This document shows, in pieces, positions 42,193 to 50,145 of a stretch of DNA of 64,000 nt. The notes beneath the pieces were generated by a model that had not been told where the DNA came from, did not search any database, and worked only from the letters and a program-made list of their open reading frames with translations. This DNA comes from Streptomyces verrucosisporus (lineage in GTDB: Bacteria; Actinomycetota; Actinomycetes; Streptomycetales; Streptomycetaceae), in the NCBI RefSeq assembly GCF_017114865.1, contig NZ_JADEYH010000015.1, forward strand, positions 1-64,000, written 5' to 3'. Each line of letters opens with the position of its first letter. Positions within the stretch are counted from its first letter, which is position 1. The translations under genes and the position numbers were made by a program.

Positions 42193-42206
42193 CCCTCCGC
42201 GGAGGG
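42193..42206 (-). terminator. palindromic terminator after the ETF operon
   Basis: CCCTCCG (42193-42199) directly abuts its complement CGGAGGG, immediately downstream of the etfA stop. It is short; further GC-rich repeats continue to 42130. Confidence 0.4.
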
Positions 42207-42208
42207 TG

Positions 42209-43171
42209 TCAGCCCTTGCGGGCCTTGATCTCCTCGGTGAGCTTGGGGAGGACCTCGAAGAGGTCGCCGACCACGCCGTAGTCGACCAGGTCGAAGATCG
42301 GGGCCTCCTCGTCCTTGTTGACGGCCACGATGGTCTTCGAGGTCTGCATGCCGGCCCGGTGCTGGATGGCGCCGGAGATGCCCGCCGCGATGTACAGCTG
42401 CGGCGAGACGGACTTGCCGGTCTGGCCGACCTGGTGGGTGTGCGGGTACCAGCCCGCGTCCACCGCGGCGCGCGAGGCGCCGACGGCCGCGCCGAGGGAG
42501 TCGGCGAGGTTCTCGACGACCGAGAAGTTCTCGGCCCCGTTGACGCCGCGGCCGCCGGAGACCACGATCGCGGCCTCGGTCAGCTCCGGGCGGCCGGTCG
42601 ACTCGCGCGGGGTGCGGGAGACGACCTTGGTGCCGGTGGACTTCTCACCGAAGGTCACCGACATCTGCTCGACCGTGCCCGCGGCCGGGGCGGCCTCGGG
42701 GGCGGCGGAGTTGGGCTTGACGGTGATGACCGGGGTGCCCTTGGTGACGCGGGACTTGGTGGTGAAGGCCGCGGCGAAGACCGACTGGGTCGCCACCGGG
42801 CCGGAGTCACCGGCCTCCAGGTCGACGGCGTCGGTGATGACACCCGAGCCGATGCGCAGTGCCAGGCGGGCCGCGATCTCCTTGCCCTCCGCGGAGGAGG
42901 GGACCAGCACGGCGGCCGGGGAGACGGCCTCGTAGGCGGCCTGGAGCGCGTCCACCTTCGGCACGACCAGGTAGTCGGCGAACTCGGGGGCGTCCGCGGC
43001 GAGCACCTTCACCGCGCCGTACTCGGCCAGCGTGGCGGCGGCGCTGTCGGCGCCGGCGCCCAGGTGCACGGCGACCGGGTCGCCGATGCGTCGGGCCAGG
43101 GTCAGCAGTTCGAGGGTGGGCTTGCGGACGGCGCCGTCCACGTGGTCGACGTAGACAAGGACTTCAGCCAT
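42209..43171 (-). CDS. etfA: electron transfer flavoprotein alpha subunit
   Basis: The 320-residue subunit begins EVLVYVDHVDGAVRKPTLELLTLARR and has the C-terminal FAD domain with VSGGRGVNG, HQVGQTGKSVSPQLYIAAGISGAIQHRAGMQ and AVNKDEEAPIFDLVDYGVVGD. With the beta subunit it accepts electrons from acyl-CoA and other dehydrogenases and passes them to ETF:quinone oxidoreductase. AGGAG precedes the ATG. It follows etfB by 66 bases in one operon. Confidence 0.97.
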   Translation of the reverse strand: MAEVLVYVDHVDGAVRKPTLELLTLARRIGDPVAVHLGAGADSAAATLAEYGAVKVLAADAPEFADYLVVPKVDALQAAYEAVSPAAVLVPSSAEGKEIAARLALRIGSGVITDAVDLEAGDSGPVATQSVFAAAFTTKSRVTKGTPVITVKPNSAAPEAAPAAGTVEQMSVTFGEKSTGTKVVSRTPRESTGRPELTEAAIVVSGGRGVNGAENFSVVENLADSLGAAVGASRAAVDAGWYPHTHQVGQTGKSVSPQLYIAAGISGAIQHRAGMQTSKTIVAVNKDEEAPIFDLVDYGVVGDLFEVLPKLTEEIKARKG

Positions 43172-43237
43172 GGGAGTTGCTCTCCTGCGAGGATTGCGAG
43201 GGCGGAAAGGAGTGAGGGGTGCGACGGGCCTTCGGGC

Positions 43238-44023
43238 TCAGATGAACTTCTGGCCCGCGAGGAATTCGGCGAGCTGCTTGGCGCCCTCGCCCTCGTCCTT
43301 GACGATCGTGCCCGCGGTGCGGGCCGGGCGCTCGGCGGCGTCGTCGACCTTGGTCCAGGAGCCCTCGAGGCCGACCTCGTCGGCGTCGATGTCCAGGTCG
43401 TCCAGGTCCAGGGACTGAACCGGCTTCTTCTTGGCGGCCATGATGCCCTTGAAGGAGGGATAGCGCGCCTCGCCGGACTGGTCGGTCACGGACACGACGG
43501 CCGGAAGCGCGGCCTGAAGCTGCTCGGTGGCGGCGTCGCCGTCGCGGCGGCCGGTGACCTTGCCGTCCTCCACGGAGATCTCGGACAGCAGGGTGGCCTG
43601 CGGCACGCCCAGGCGCTCGGACAGCAGCGCGGGCAGCACGCCCATGGTGCCGTCGGTGGAGGCCATGCCGCAGACGACCAGGTCGTAGCCGGTCTTCTCG
43701 ACGGCCTTGGCCAGCACCAGGGAGGTGCCGATCGCGTCGGTGCCGTGCAGGTCGTCGTCCTCCACGTGCACGGCCTTGTCGGCGCCCATGGACAGCGCCT
43801 TGCGCAGCGCGTCCTTGGCGTCCTCGGGGCCCACGGTCAGCACGGTGACCTCGGCGTCGTCGGCATTCTCGGCGATCTGCAGGGCCTGCTCGACGGCGTA
43901 CTCGTCGAGCTCCGACAGCAGACCGTCCACGTCCTCGCGATCGACGGTCAGGTCATCGGCGAAGTGCCGGTCGCCGGTGGCGTCGGGCACGTACTTCACA
44001 CAGACAACGATCCTCAAGCTCAC
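43238..44023 (-). CDS. etfB: electron transfer flavoprotein beta subunit
   Basis: The 261-residue subunit has the family opening IVVCVKYVPDATGDRHF and motifs VLTVGPEDAKDALRKALSMGADKAVHV, LVVCGMASTDGTMGVLPALLSERLG and IMAAKKKPVQSLDLDDL. It binds AMP and docks to partner dehydrogenases. The start is GTG 44023 behind GGAGAG. A GCTGCCT/AGGCAGC inverted repeat (44055-44076) lies in its upstream region. Confidence 0.97.
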   Translation of the reverse strand: MSLRIVVCVKYVPDATGDRHFADDLTVDREDVDGLLSELDEYAVEQALQIAENADDAEVTVLTVGPEDAKDALRKALSMGADKAVHVEDDDLHGTDAIGTSLVLAKAVEKTGYDLVVCGMASTDGTMGVLPALLSERLGVPQATLLSEISVEDGKVTGRRDGDAATEQLQAALPAVVSVTDQSGEARYPSFKGIMAAKKKPVQSLDLDDLDIDADEVGLEGSWTKVDDAAERPARTAGTIVKDEGEGAKQLAEFLAGQKFI

Positions 44024-44200
44024 GCCGGCTCTCCTACATGCGTCGTCATTACTGGCTGCCTTGTCTCACAGGCAGCATAGGCGCCTGATCGGGCGGAATC
44101 CGGTCCGGTGGGGCCGGCTCTCCATCCAGGATATTACTCGTCAGTACACCCAGGCCCTTACCCGGAGGCAAGGCCGGTGAACTGTGACCTTTCCAACGGC

Positions 44201-44734
44201 TCAGGAGGGCACAGTGCCCTCTCCCAGCGCGTTGTAACGCCCCGCGTGGTACAGCAGCGGGCGGCCCGCGCCGGAGGAGTCCCCGGCCACCAGCTCCGCC
44301 AGGACCACCCGGTGATCGCCGGTCGGCACCCGGGCCACCACCGTGCCCACCGTCCAGGCGAGCACGCCCTCCAGCACCGGCACCCCGTACGGCCCCCGGC
44401 GCCAGCGGGTGGGCGGCGCGAAGCGGTCCGCTCCCGGGCGGGCGAAGGTGGCGGCCAGCTCGCTCTGGTGCTCGCCCAGTATGTGCACCCCCACGTGCTC
44501 CGCCCCGGCGACCACCGGCCACACCGAGGAGGCCGTGGCGATGTTGAAGGAGACCAGCGGCGGTTCGGCGGCGACGGAGGCCAGCGATGTCGCGGTGAAC
44601 CCGGCGGGACGGCCGTGCCCGTGGGCGGTGATCACGGCGACCCCGGCGGCGTGCCGCCGGAAGACGGCGCGCAGCAGCGCGGAGCCGGCTTCGGCCGTCT
44701 CCGGTGCCTGCTGGGTGCCGTTCGGTGCGCTCAT
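44201..44734 (-). CDS. flavin reductase-like (HpaC type) protein
   Basis: The 177-residue protein has the split-barrel flavin reductase pattern: FRRHAAGVAVITAHGHGRPAGFTATSLASVAAEPPLVSFNIATASS, then VHILGEHQSELAATFARPGADRF and GDHRVVLAELV, with the closing LLYHAGRYNAL. These enzymes reduce FMN or FAD for two-component monooxygenases. No oxygenase partner lies nearby. ATG 44734 follows AGGGGATC. It precedes the etf operon on the same strand but is separated by 178 bases. Confidence 0.85.
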   Translation of the reverse strand: MSAPNGTQQAPETAEAGSALLRAVFRRHAAGVAVITAHGHGRPAGFTATSLASVAAEPPLVSFNIATASSVWPVVAGAEHVGVHILGEHQSELAATFARPGADRFAPPTRWRRGPYGVPVLEGVLAWTVGTVVARVPTGDHRVVLAELVAGDSSGAGRPLLYHAGRYNALGEGTVPS

Positions 44735-44861
44735 ATGAGATCCCCTGCTCACGGCAGGCCAGGCTGTCCACCGCGGGCGGCCCGCGTCAAGTTCGCCCGC
44801 GCGGATGGGACCAGGGTCACGCGGCCGGCGCCCCTGCCGGCCCCAGGGGCCCTCCCGGCCC

Positions 44862-45278
44862 TCACACGGCCTCCCCGAGCGCGGCGATGACATCGGCCCT
44901 GCGCGGCTGTCCGCTCGCCCGCCGGGCTATCCGGCCCCGCGCGTCCAGCACCAGGACGGTGGGGGTGCGCATGATCCCCAGCCGCCGCACCAGATCCAGC
45001 CGGGACTCGGCGTCCACCTCCACGTGGACGACGCCCTCGACCATCTCCGCCACCTCGGCCAGGATCCGCCGGGTCGCCCGGCAGGGCTGGCAGAAGGCGC
45101 TGGAGAACTGCACCAGCGTGGCCCGCTCCCCCAGCCGCTCGGCGCCCACCTCCCCGGCGGTCAGCCTCTCCTCCGCGTCCCGTCCGCGCACCGTCATCCT
45201 TCCGTTCCGTCTGCTGTGCGCCATCCCGAAGGCGCCGGCCAGCGCCAGCACCGCCAGACACACGACCAGACCCGTCAT
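44862..45278 (-). CDS. membrane-anchored thioredoxin-like protein
   Basis: The 138-residue protein starts with a hydrophobic anchor (MTGLVVCLAVLALAGAFGMA) followed by a basic stretch, then a thioredoxin fold with the redox motif FCQPCR (about 83-88) and cis-Pro in MRTPTVLVLD. Three in-frame ATGs (45314, 45296, 45278) arise from a short repeat; the last fits the family start best. The homologous arrangement pairs this gene with a DUF4395 membrane protein. Here that partner is at 46827 on the opposite strand, with a TnpB element in between. Confidence 0.8.
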   Translation of the reverse strand: MTGLVVCLAVLALAGAFGMAHSRRNGRMTVRGRDAEERLTAGEVGAERLGERATLVQFSSAFCQPCRATRRILAEVAEMVEGVVHVEVDAESRLDLVRRLGIMRTPTVLVLDARGRIARRASGQPRRADVIAALGEAV

Positions 45279-45415
45279 CCCCGTCGTCCCTGTCATCTCC
45301 GCCGCCCCTGTCACCCCGCCGCTCCGCCCGCCTCGTCTCCCACAGCGCCCGGGGCCATGCCGCCGATTCCCGCATCCGGCCCCCGGCGCCCCACGGGGTG
45401 CGGAATGCTGTCGCC

Positions 45416-45448
45416 TTGACTTCCTCCCTCGCCCAAGGGCGGGGGAGT
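45416..45448 (-). repeat. right-end hairpin and TCAA cleavage end of an IS200/IS605-type element
   Basis: 45424-45434 pairs with 45437-45447 (one G:T mismatch) and is followed on the minus strand by AGGAAGTCAA ending at 45416. A subterminal hairpin followed by TCAA is the right-end layout known from IS608. It overlaps the 3' part of tnpB, where the omega RNA is normally made. Confidence 0.65.
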
Positions 45449-46651
45449 CCAGCGGTCGCCCGCTGGGGTTCCTGCTTCGCCGACTGCTGCCCCGTCCGGG
45501 AGGTCTCCCGTTGAGGTCTTACACCGTCTCCACAGGCTGCTGCCGCCAGCCCGGCGGCCAGGGTGTTGCGTGCCGCGTTGGTGTCGCGGTCATGGGTGGT
45601 GCCGCAGTGCTCGCATGTCCAGGTGCGGACGTTCAGCGGCAGCTTCTCACGGACCGTGCCACAGGCCCCGCACAGCTTGCTGCTGGGGAACCAGCGGTCG
45701 ACCACGACGAGGTCGCGCCCGTACCAGGCGCACTTGTACTCCGGCATGGAGCGCAGTTCCGTCCACGACGCGTCGGAGATGGCGCGCGCGAGGCGGCCGT
45801 TCTTCAGCAGGTTGCGGACGGTGAGGTCCTCGATCACGACCGTTTGGTTCTCACGGACGAGCCGAGTGGTGAGCTGGTGCAGGTGGTCGCGGCGCCGGTC
45901 GGCGATCCGCGCGTGCACGCGGGCCACTTTCCGGCGGGCCTTGGCCTGGTTGTTCGATCCCGGCGCCTTGCGCGACAGCTCTCGCTGTGCGCGGGCCGGG
46001 CGGGCTCGGTCGCGCCGCTCGTGCCGGGGGTTGGTTACCTTCTCCCCGGTCGACAAGGTCACCAGGGACGTCAGGCCGGCGTCGATGCCGACCGCGTTCG
46101 TGGTGGCCGGAGCCGGCGCGACGGTGTCCTCGCACAGCATGGAGACGAACCAGCGCCCGGCGCTGTCGCGGGAGACCGTCACCGTGGTCGGTTCCGCACC
46201 CTCGGGCAGCGGACGGGACCAGCGGATGTCCAGCGGCTCGGACATCTTCGCCGGCTCCAGCCGCCCGTCACGCCACATGAAGGCGCTGCGGGTGTACTCC
46301 GCCGACGCCCGCGACTTCTTCCGGCTCTTGAACCGCGGGTACTGGGCGCGCTGGGCGAAGAAGTTGGCGAACGCCGCCTGAAGGTGGCGCAGCGCCTGCT
46401 GGAGCGGGACGGAGGACGCCTCCTTCAGGAAGGCCAGTTCCCCGGTCCTCTTCCACTCCGTCAGCATCGCGGAGGACTCCGCGTAGGAGATACGGCACTG
46501 CTCGCCGTACCAGGCCCGGGTGCGCTCCTGAAGCGCCCTGTTGTACACCAGGCGGACACAGCCGAACGTGCGCGACAGCTCCGCTGCCTGCTCGTCCGTG
46601 GGGCAGAAGCGGTACCGATACGCCCGCTTGACCTGCCGCGCCGTCCCTCAC
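45417..46651 (-). pseudogene. TnpB (IS1341-type, IS200/IS605 family), one N-terminal frameshift
   Basis: The reading contains a full TnpB core. Numbered from GTG 46548, the RuvC acids are Asp156 (VGIDAGL), Glu240 (VVIEDL) and Asp322 (HDRDTNAARN), with zinc finger Cys293, Cys296, Cys312 and Cys315. The family N-terminus (RQVKRAYRYRF, PTDEQAAELSRTFGCVRLVYNRAL) is read without a break, but a TGA and no start codon precede it: one extra G in the run at 46644-46648 separates it from the likely GTG at 46651. The frame also runs past the right end without a stop. No tnpA is present. The nuclease core is intact, so a short form from 46548 could be made but would lack conserved N-terminal residues. 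Confidence 0.8.
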
Positions 46652-46739
46652 GTCCTACCGGCTTCCGTGTGAGCAGCGGGTATCGGCCGGCGGCCGCAGA
46701 CACCGAACCGCCCCGGCGGCGGTTCGCCTCTCCCTGCCC

Positions 46740-46812
46740 CGCTCCGCAGGGACTTGGTTTCTCCCCCGCAAGCGGGAGGCACCCCCACCCCCAACTGAAG
46801 CCGGGGGCATCC
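46740..46812. repeat. candidate left-end hairpins of the TnpB element
   Basis: Two imperfect hairpins lie here: CTCCCCC...GCGGGAG at about 46758-46775 and CCCCC...GGGGG at about 46786-46810. Their sequences resemble the right-end hairpin on the other side of tnpB. The exact left boundary is not clear. Confidence 0.35.
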
Positions 46813-46826
46813 ACGAAGGAGACACA

Positions 46827-47234
46827 ATGAGGGTCGACATACGGGGAACGAGGTTCGCCGCCGCCGTGACCACCGCGGTCCTGGCCGCCGTGCTGGTCGG
46901 CGGGAGTTCCTGGCTGCTGGCCGCGCAGGCGCTGGTGTTCGCCGCCGGGGCGGTGCTCGGCGTGGCGCGCTCGCCCTACGGGCTGGTCTTCCGCCACCTG
47001 GTCCGGCCCCGGCTGGGACCGCCGGCCGGAACGGAGGACGCGGCGCCGCCCCGCTTCGCGCAGGCCGTGGGTCTGGCCTTCGCCCTGGCGGGCCTGGTCG
47101 GGTACGCTGCCGGGCCCCTGTGGCTGGGCATGGCCGCGACCGCGTGCGCGCTCGCGGCGGCCTTCCTCAACGCCGCCTTCGGCTACTGCCTGGGCTGCGA
47201 GATGTACCTGGCACTGCGCCGGGTCGCGGGGTGA
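46827..47234 (+). CDS. DUF4395 family membrane protein
   Basis: The 135-residue protein has four hydrophobic helices and the family's closing block GYCLGCEMYLALRR with a CxxC motif, preceded by NAAFGY. It starts with VDIRGTRFAAAVTTAVLA. DUF4395 genes usually lie beside a membrane thioredoxin and the pair is thought to act in thiol redox or sulfur transfer; the function is not established. GAAGGAGA precedes ATG 46827. The TnpB element sits directly upstream and may have replaced its native promoter. Confidence 0.85.
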   Translation: MRVDIRGTRFAAAVTTAVLAAVLVGGSSWLLAAQALVFAAGAVLGVARSPYGLVFRHLVRPRLGPPAGTEDAAPPRFAQAVGLAFALAGLVGYAAGPLWLGMAATACALAAAFLNAAFGYCLGCEMYLALRRVAG

Positions 47235-47368
47235 GTCTCCGGGTCGTGTCCGAACGTGACGAGGATCTCCCGTCCCCGGAATTGGCCAGGGAAGTTACGG
47301 CAGCGTAGGTTCGGGTAGATCCGCCGGGAGAACCCTCCCCAGGCAGCTTCCCAGAAGGGTCCTCCCAG

Positions 47369-48088
47369 ATGGCAGAACTGGTGTATCCGCCCGTGATCGG
47401 CGCAGCCCGCACCCTGTTCAGGGCGCTCGACCTGCGCTTCGACATCGACGGCACCGAGCACGTCCCGCGGCGCGGCGGCGCCGTGCTGGTCAGCAACCAC
47501 ATCGGCTACCTCGACTTCGTCTTCGCCGGGCTGGCCGCCCGGCCCGCCAAGCGGCTGGTGCGCTTCATGGCGAAGGAGTCGGTCTTCCGGCACAAGGTCT
47601 CGGGGCCGCTGATGCGCGCGATGAAGCACATACCGGTGGACCGCGCGCAGGGTGAGCACGCCTACCGCCACGCGCTGAAGGCGCTGCGCTCGGGCGAGAT
47701 CATCGGCGTCTTCCCCGAGGCCACGATCTCGCAGTCGTTCACCCTGAAGAACTTCAAGACCGGTGCGGCCCGGATGGCGCAGGAGGCGGGCGTGCCGCTG
47801 CTGCCCGTCGCGCTGTGGGGCACACAGCGGCTGTGGACCAAGGGCCACAAGCGGGACTTCGGCCGCAACCACTTCCCGGTCACCATCCGGGTCGGCGAGC
47901 CGCTGCGGCCCGCCGAGGGCGAGTCGGCGGCCAAGCTCACCGAGCGGCTGCGCGACCGTGTGCAGGAGCTGCTGGAGGCGGCCCAGCGGGCTTACCCGGT
48001 GCGGCCCAAGGGGCCGGACGACACCTGGTGGATGCCCGCGCACCTGGGCGGCACCGCCCCGACCCCGGCCGAGGCCGGTTCCCTCTAG
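47369..48088 (+). CDS. 1-acyl-sn-glycerol-3-phosphate acyltransferase family protein
   Basis: The 239-residue PlsC-type acyltransferase has the catalytic HX4D (His44-Asp49 in NHIGYLDF), the Arg-containing FMAKESVF block, the FPEAT motif and PVALWGTQRLW. It acylates lysophosphatidic acid or a related lysolipid. It has no strong N-terminal anchor, so it is probably a peripheral membrane enzyme. AGAAGGG precedes ATG 47369. A 20-bp terminator follows. Confidence 0.9.
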   Translation: MAELVYPPVIGAARTLFRALDLRFDIDGTEHVPRRGGAVLVSNHIGYLDFVFAGLAARPAKRLVRFMAKESVFRHKVSGPLMRAMKHIPVDRAQGEHAYRHALKALRSGEIIGVFPEATISQSFTLKNFKTGAARMAQEAGVPLLPVALWGTQRLWTKGHKRDFGRNHFPVTIRVGEPLRPAEGESAAKLTERLRDRVQELLEAAQRAYPVRPKGPDDTWWMPAHLGGTAPTPAEAGSL

Positions 48089-48096
48089 GGCGGGCC

Positions 48097-48143
48097 GGGG
48101 ACCGCGCGCGGCCGGAAGGCGACTCCGGCCGCGCGCGGTCCCC
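48097..48143 (+). terminator. 20-bp perfect stem terminator
   Basis: 48097-48116 pairs without mismatch with 48124-48143 around the loop AGGCGAC, nine bases after the acyltransferase stop. It is the longest perfect stem outside IS sequence that I found in this half of the window. Confidence 0.9.
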
Positions 48144-48202
48144 TGTCCTCTCCAAGACCGGCTCTCCCCGCTTCCGCGGAGACCCGCGAAGGCATGCAGA
48201 AG

Positions 48203-48235
48203 CGGCCCGCCACCCCCTTTCCGGCCGGCGGGCCG
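48203..48235 (-). terminator. 9-bp stem terminator of the threonine aldolase operon
   Basis: CGGCCCGCC (48203-48211) and GGCGGGCCG (48227-48235) pair perfectly around 15 bases that include a CCCCCTTT run, 14 bases after the aldolase stop on the minus strand. Confidence 0.65.
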
Positions 48236-48248
48236 CCCGCACGCGCGG

Positions 48249-49364
48249 TCAGCGGGCCATCTCCTCCCGCAGCGCGGCGACGAAACCGTCGACATCCTCC
48301 TCCGTGGTGTCGAAGGAGCACATCCAGCGCACGTCGCCGGCGGCCTCGTCCCAGAAGTAGAAGCGATAACGCTTCTGCAGCCGCTCGCTCACGTCGTGCG
48401 GAAGCCGGGCGAAGACGGCGTTGGCCTGGACGGGGTGGAGGATCTCCACCCCGTCGACGGTGCGCGCGCCGTCGGCCAGCCGCGCGGCCATGGCGTTGGC
48501 GTGGGAGGCGCTGCGCAGCCACAGGTCTCCGGCGAGCAGCGCCTCGAACTGCACCGAGACGAACCGCATCTTGGAGGCCAGCTGCATCGACAGCTTCCGC
48601 AGGTGCTTCATCGCCCGTACCGCGCCGGGGTTGAGCACGACGACGGCCTCGCCGAAGAGCATGCCGTTCTTGGTGCCGCCGAAGGAGAGCACGTCCACGC
48701 CCGCGTCCGTGGTGAACGCCCGCAGCGGGACGCCCAGCGCGGCCGCCGCGTTGGCGATGCGGGCGCCGTCGAGGTGGACGGCCATGCCGCGCTCGTGGGC
48801 CGTCTCGCAGATCGCCCGGATCTCCTCGGGCGTGTAGACGGTGCCCAGTTCGGTGTTCTGGGTGATCGAGACCACCTGCGGCATCGCCCGGTGCTCGTCG
48901 TCGAAGCCGTACGCCTCGCGCTCGACCAGCTCGGGGGTGAGCTTGCCGTGCTCGGTGGGCACGGTCAGCAGCTTCAGCCCGCCGACCCGTTCGGGCGCGC
49001 CGCACTCGTCCACGTTGATGTGGGCACTGTCGGCCGCGATGACCGCGCCCCAGCGGTCGGTTAGGGCCTGGAGGGCCACGACGTTGGCGCCGGTGCCGTT
49101 GAACACCGGGAAGACCTCCGCCGCCGGCCCGAGGTGGGCGCGGAAGACGTCCTGGAGGTGGGTGGTGTACTCGTCCTCGCCGTAGGCGGTCTGGTGACCG
49201 CCGTTGGCGAGGGCGAGCGCCGCCAGGATCTCCGGGTGCGCGCCCGCGTAGTTGTCGCTGGCGAAGCCTCGCACCCGCGGGTCGTGGCGGCGCCGGGCGT
49301 CCGTCGGAGGGGATGCCGGGGGTGCCTCGGTCGGATGGGCCTCTACGGTTGCGGGGTCAGCCAC
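48249..49364 (-). CDS. low-specificity L-threonine aldolase / beta-eliminating lyase
   Basis: The 371-residue PLP enzyme begins with a variable 30-residue tail, then FASDNYAGAHPEILAALALANGGHQTAYGEDEYT, GTGANVVAL, HLDGARIANAAAALG and the PLP lysine in SFGGTKNGMLFGEAVV. The fold and motifs match threonine aldolases (glycine plus acetaldehyde from threonine). GTG 49364 lies inside the 3' end of the SDR gene (22-base overlap), so translation is coupled. It is the last gene of the DUF6421-SDR-aldolase operon. Confidence 0.85.
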   Translation of the reverse strand: MADPATVEAHPTEAPPASPPTDARRRHDPRVRGFASDNYAGAHPEILAALALANGGHQTAYGEDEYTTHLQDVFRAHLGPAAEVFPVFNGTGANVVALQALTDRWGAVIAADSAHINVDECGAPERVGGLKLLTVPTEHGKLTPELVEREAYGFDDEHRAMPQVVSITQNTELGTVYTPEEIRAICETAHERGMAVHLDGARIANAAAALGVPLRAFTTDAGVDVLSFGGTKNGMLFGEAVVVLNPGAVRAMKHLRKLSMQLASKMRFVSVQFEALLAGDLWLRSASHANAMAARLADGARTVDGVEILHPVQANAVFARLPHDVSERLQKRYRFYFWDEAAGDVRWMCSFDTTEEDVDGFVAALREEMAR

Positions 49365-50113
49365 AGGCGGTGTCCGTTCACTTCCTCGGCGGACTTGTCC
49401 CAGACACCGGCGATGGCCTCGGCCAGCTCCCCGACGTCGGTGAAGCCCGCGAACTTGGCGTTCGGGCGCTCGGCGCGCATCGCGTCGTTGACCAGCGCCT
49501 TGACCACCAGGATGGCAGCAGCGGCCGGAAGCCCCGCATCCGCCCCCTTGCCCGCCTTGCGGAAGGCGTCGGCCAGGGCCAGCGTCCAGGCCTCGGCCGC
49601 GGCCTTGGCCGCGGAGTAGGCGGCGTTGCCGGCGGTGGGGCGGGTGGCGCCGGCGGCGCTGATCAGGACGTAGCGGCCGTTTCCGCTGCGGCGCAGGGCT
49701 CCCTCGAAGGCCAGGGAGGTGTGCTGCACGGTGCGTACCAGCAGCTTCTCCAGCAGGTCCCAGTGGGACAGGTCGGTCTCGGCGAAGGCCGCCGAGCCGC
49801 GCCAGCCGCCGACCAGGTGCACCAGCCCGTCGACGCGGCCGTACTCCTTCTCGGTGCGGGTCGCCCACTCGCGGGTGGCCTCCAGGTCGAGCAGGTCGAC
49901 GGTGTCGCCGGTGACGGCGGCGCCGCCGTGCGCGAAGCGGGCCCTGTCGACGGCCTCGGCCAGCCGTTCGGCGTCCGCGTCGGCGGCGACGACGGTGGCG
50001 CCCCGTTCGGCCAGGCTCAGCAGCGCGGCCCGGCCGGCGGGTCCCGCCGCGCCGGCGACGGCGACGACGGCGCCGTCCAGGGGGCCGCCGTTGCCGTTGG
50101 ATGTGCTGGTCAT
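49343..50113 (-). CDS. short-chain dehydrogenase
   Basis: The 256-residue SDR has a variant cofactor loop (AGAAGPAGRAA near 21-31), VHLVGGW in place of NNAG, Ser in LISAAGATRP and the YSAAKAA Tyr/Lys pair. It ends WLTPQP. The VGGW motif is found in a streptomycete subgroup that is otherwise undefined. ATG 50113 follows GAGAGGCGATC. It lies 33 bases behind the DUF6421 gene and overlaps the aldolase start, so all three are one operon. Confidence 0.85.
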   Translation of the reverse strand: MTSTSNGNGGPLDGAVVAVAGAAGPAGRAALLSLAERGATVVAADADAERLAEAVDRARFAHGGAAVTGDTVDLLDLEATREWATRTEKEYGRVDGLVHLVGGWRGSAAFAETDLSHWDLLEKLLVRTVQHTSLAFEGALRRSGNGRYVLISAAGATRPTAGNAAYSAAKAAAEAWTLALADAFRKAGKGADAGLPAAAAILVVKALVNDAMRAERPNAKFAGFTDVGELAEAIAGVWDKSAEEVNGHRLWLTPQP

Positions 50114-50145
50114 GGTGGTGATCGCCTCTCTGTGACGTCCGGTGG

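Noticed and set aside
39332..44080. Open plus-strand frame of 1582 codons
   Set aside because: It runs antisense to the NUDIX fusion, ROK kinase and ETF genes, and its translation is low-complexity Gly/His/Leu. It is a shadow frame.
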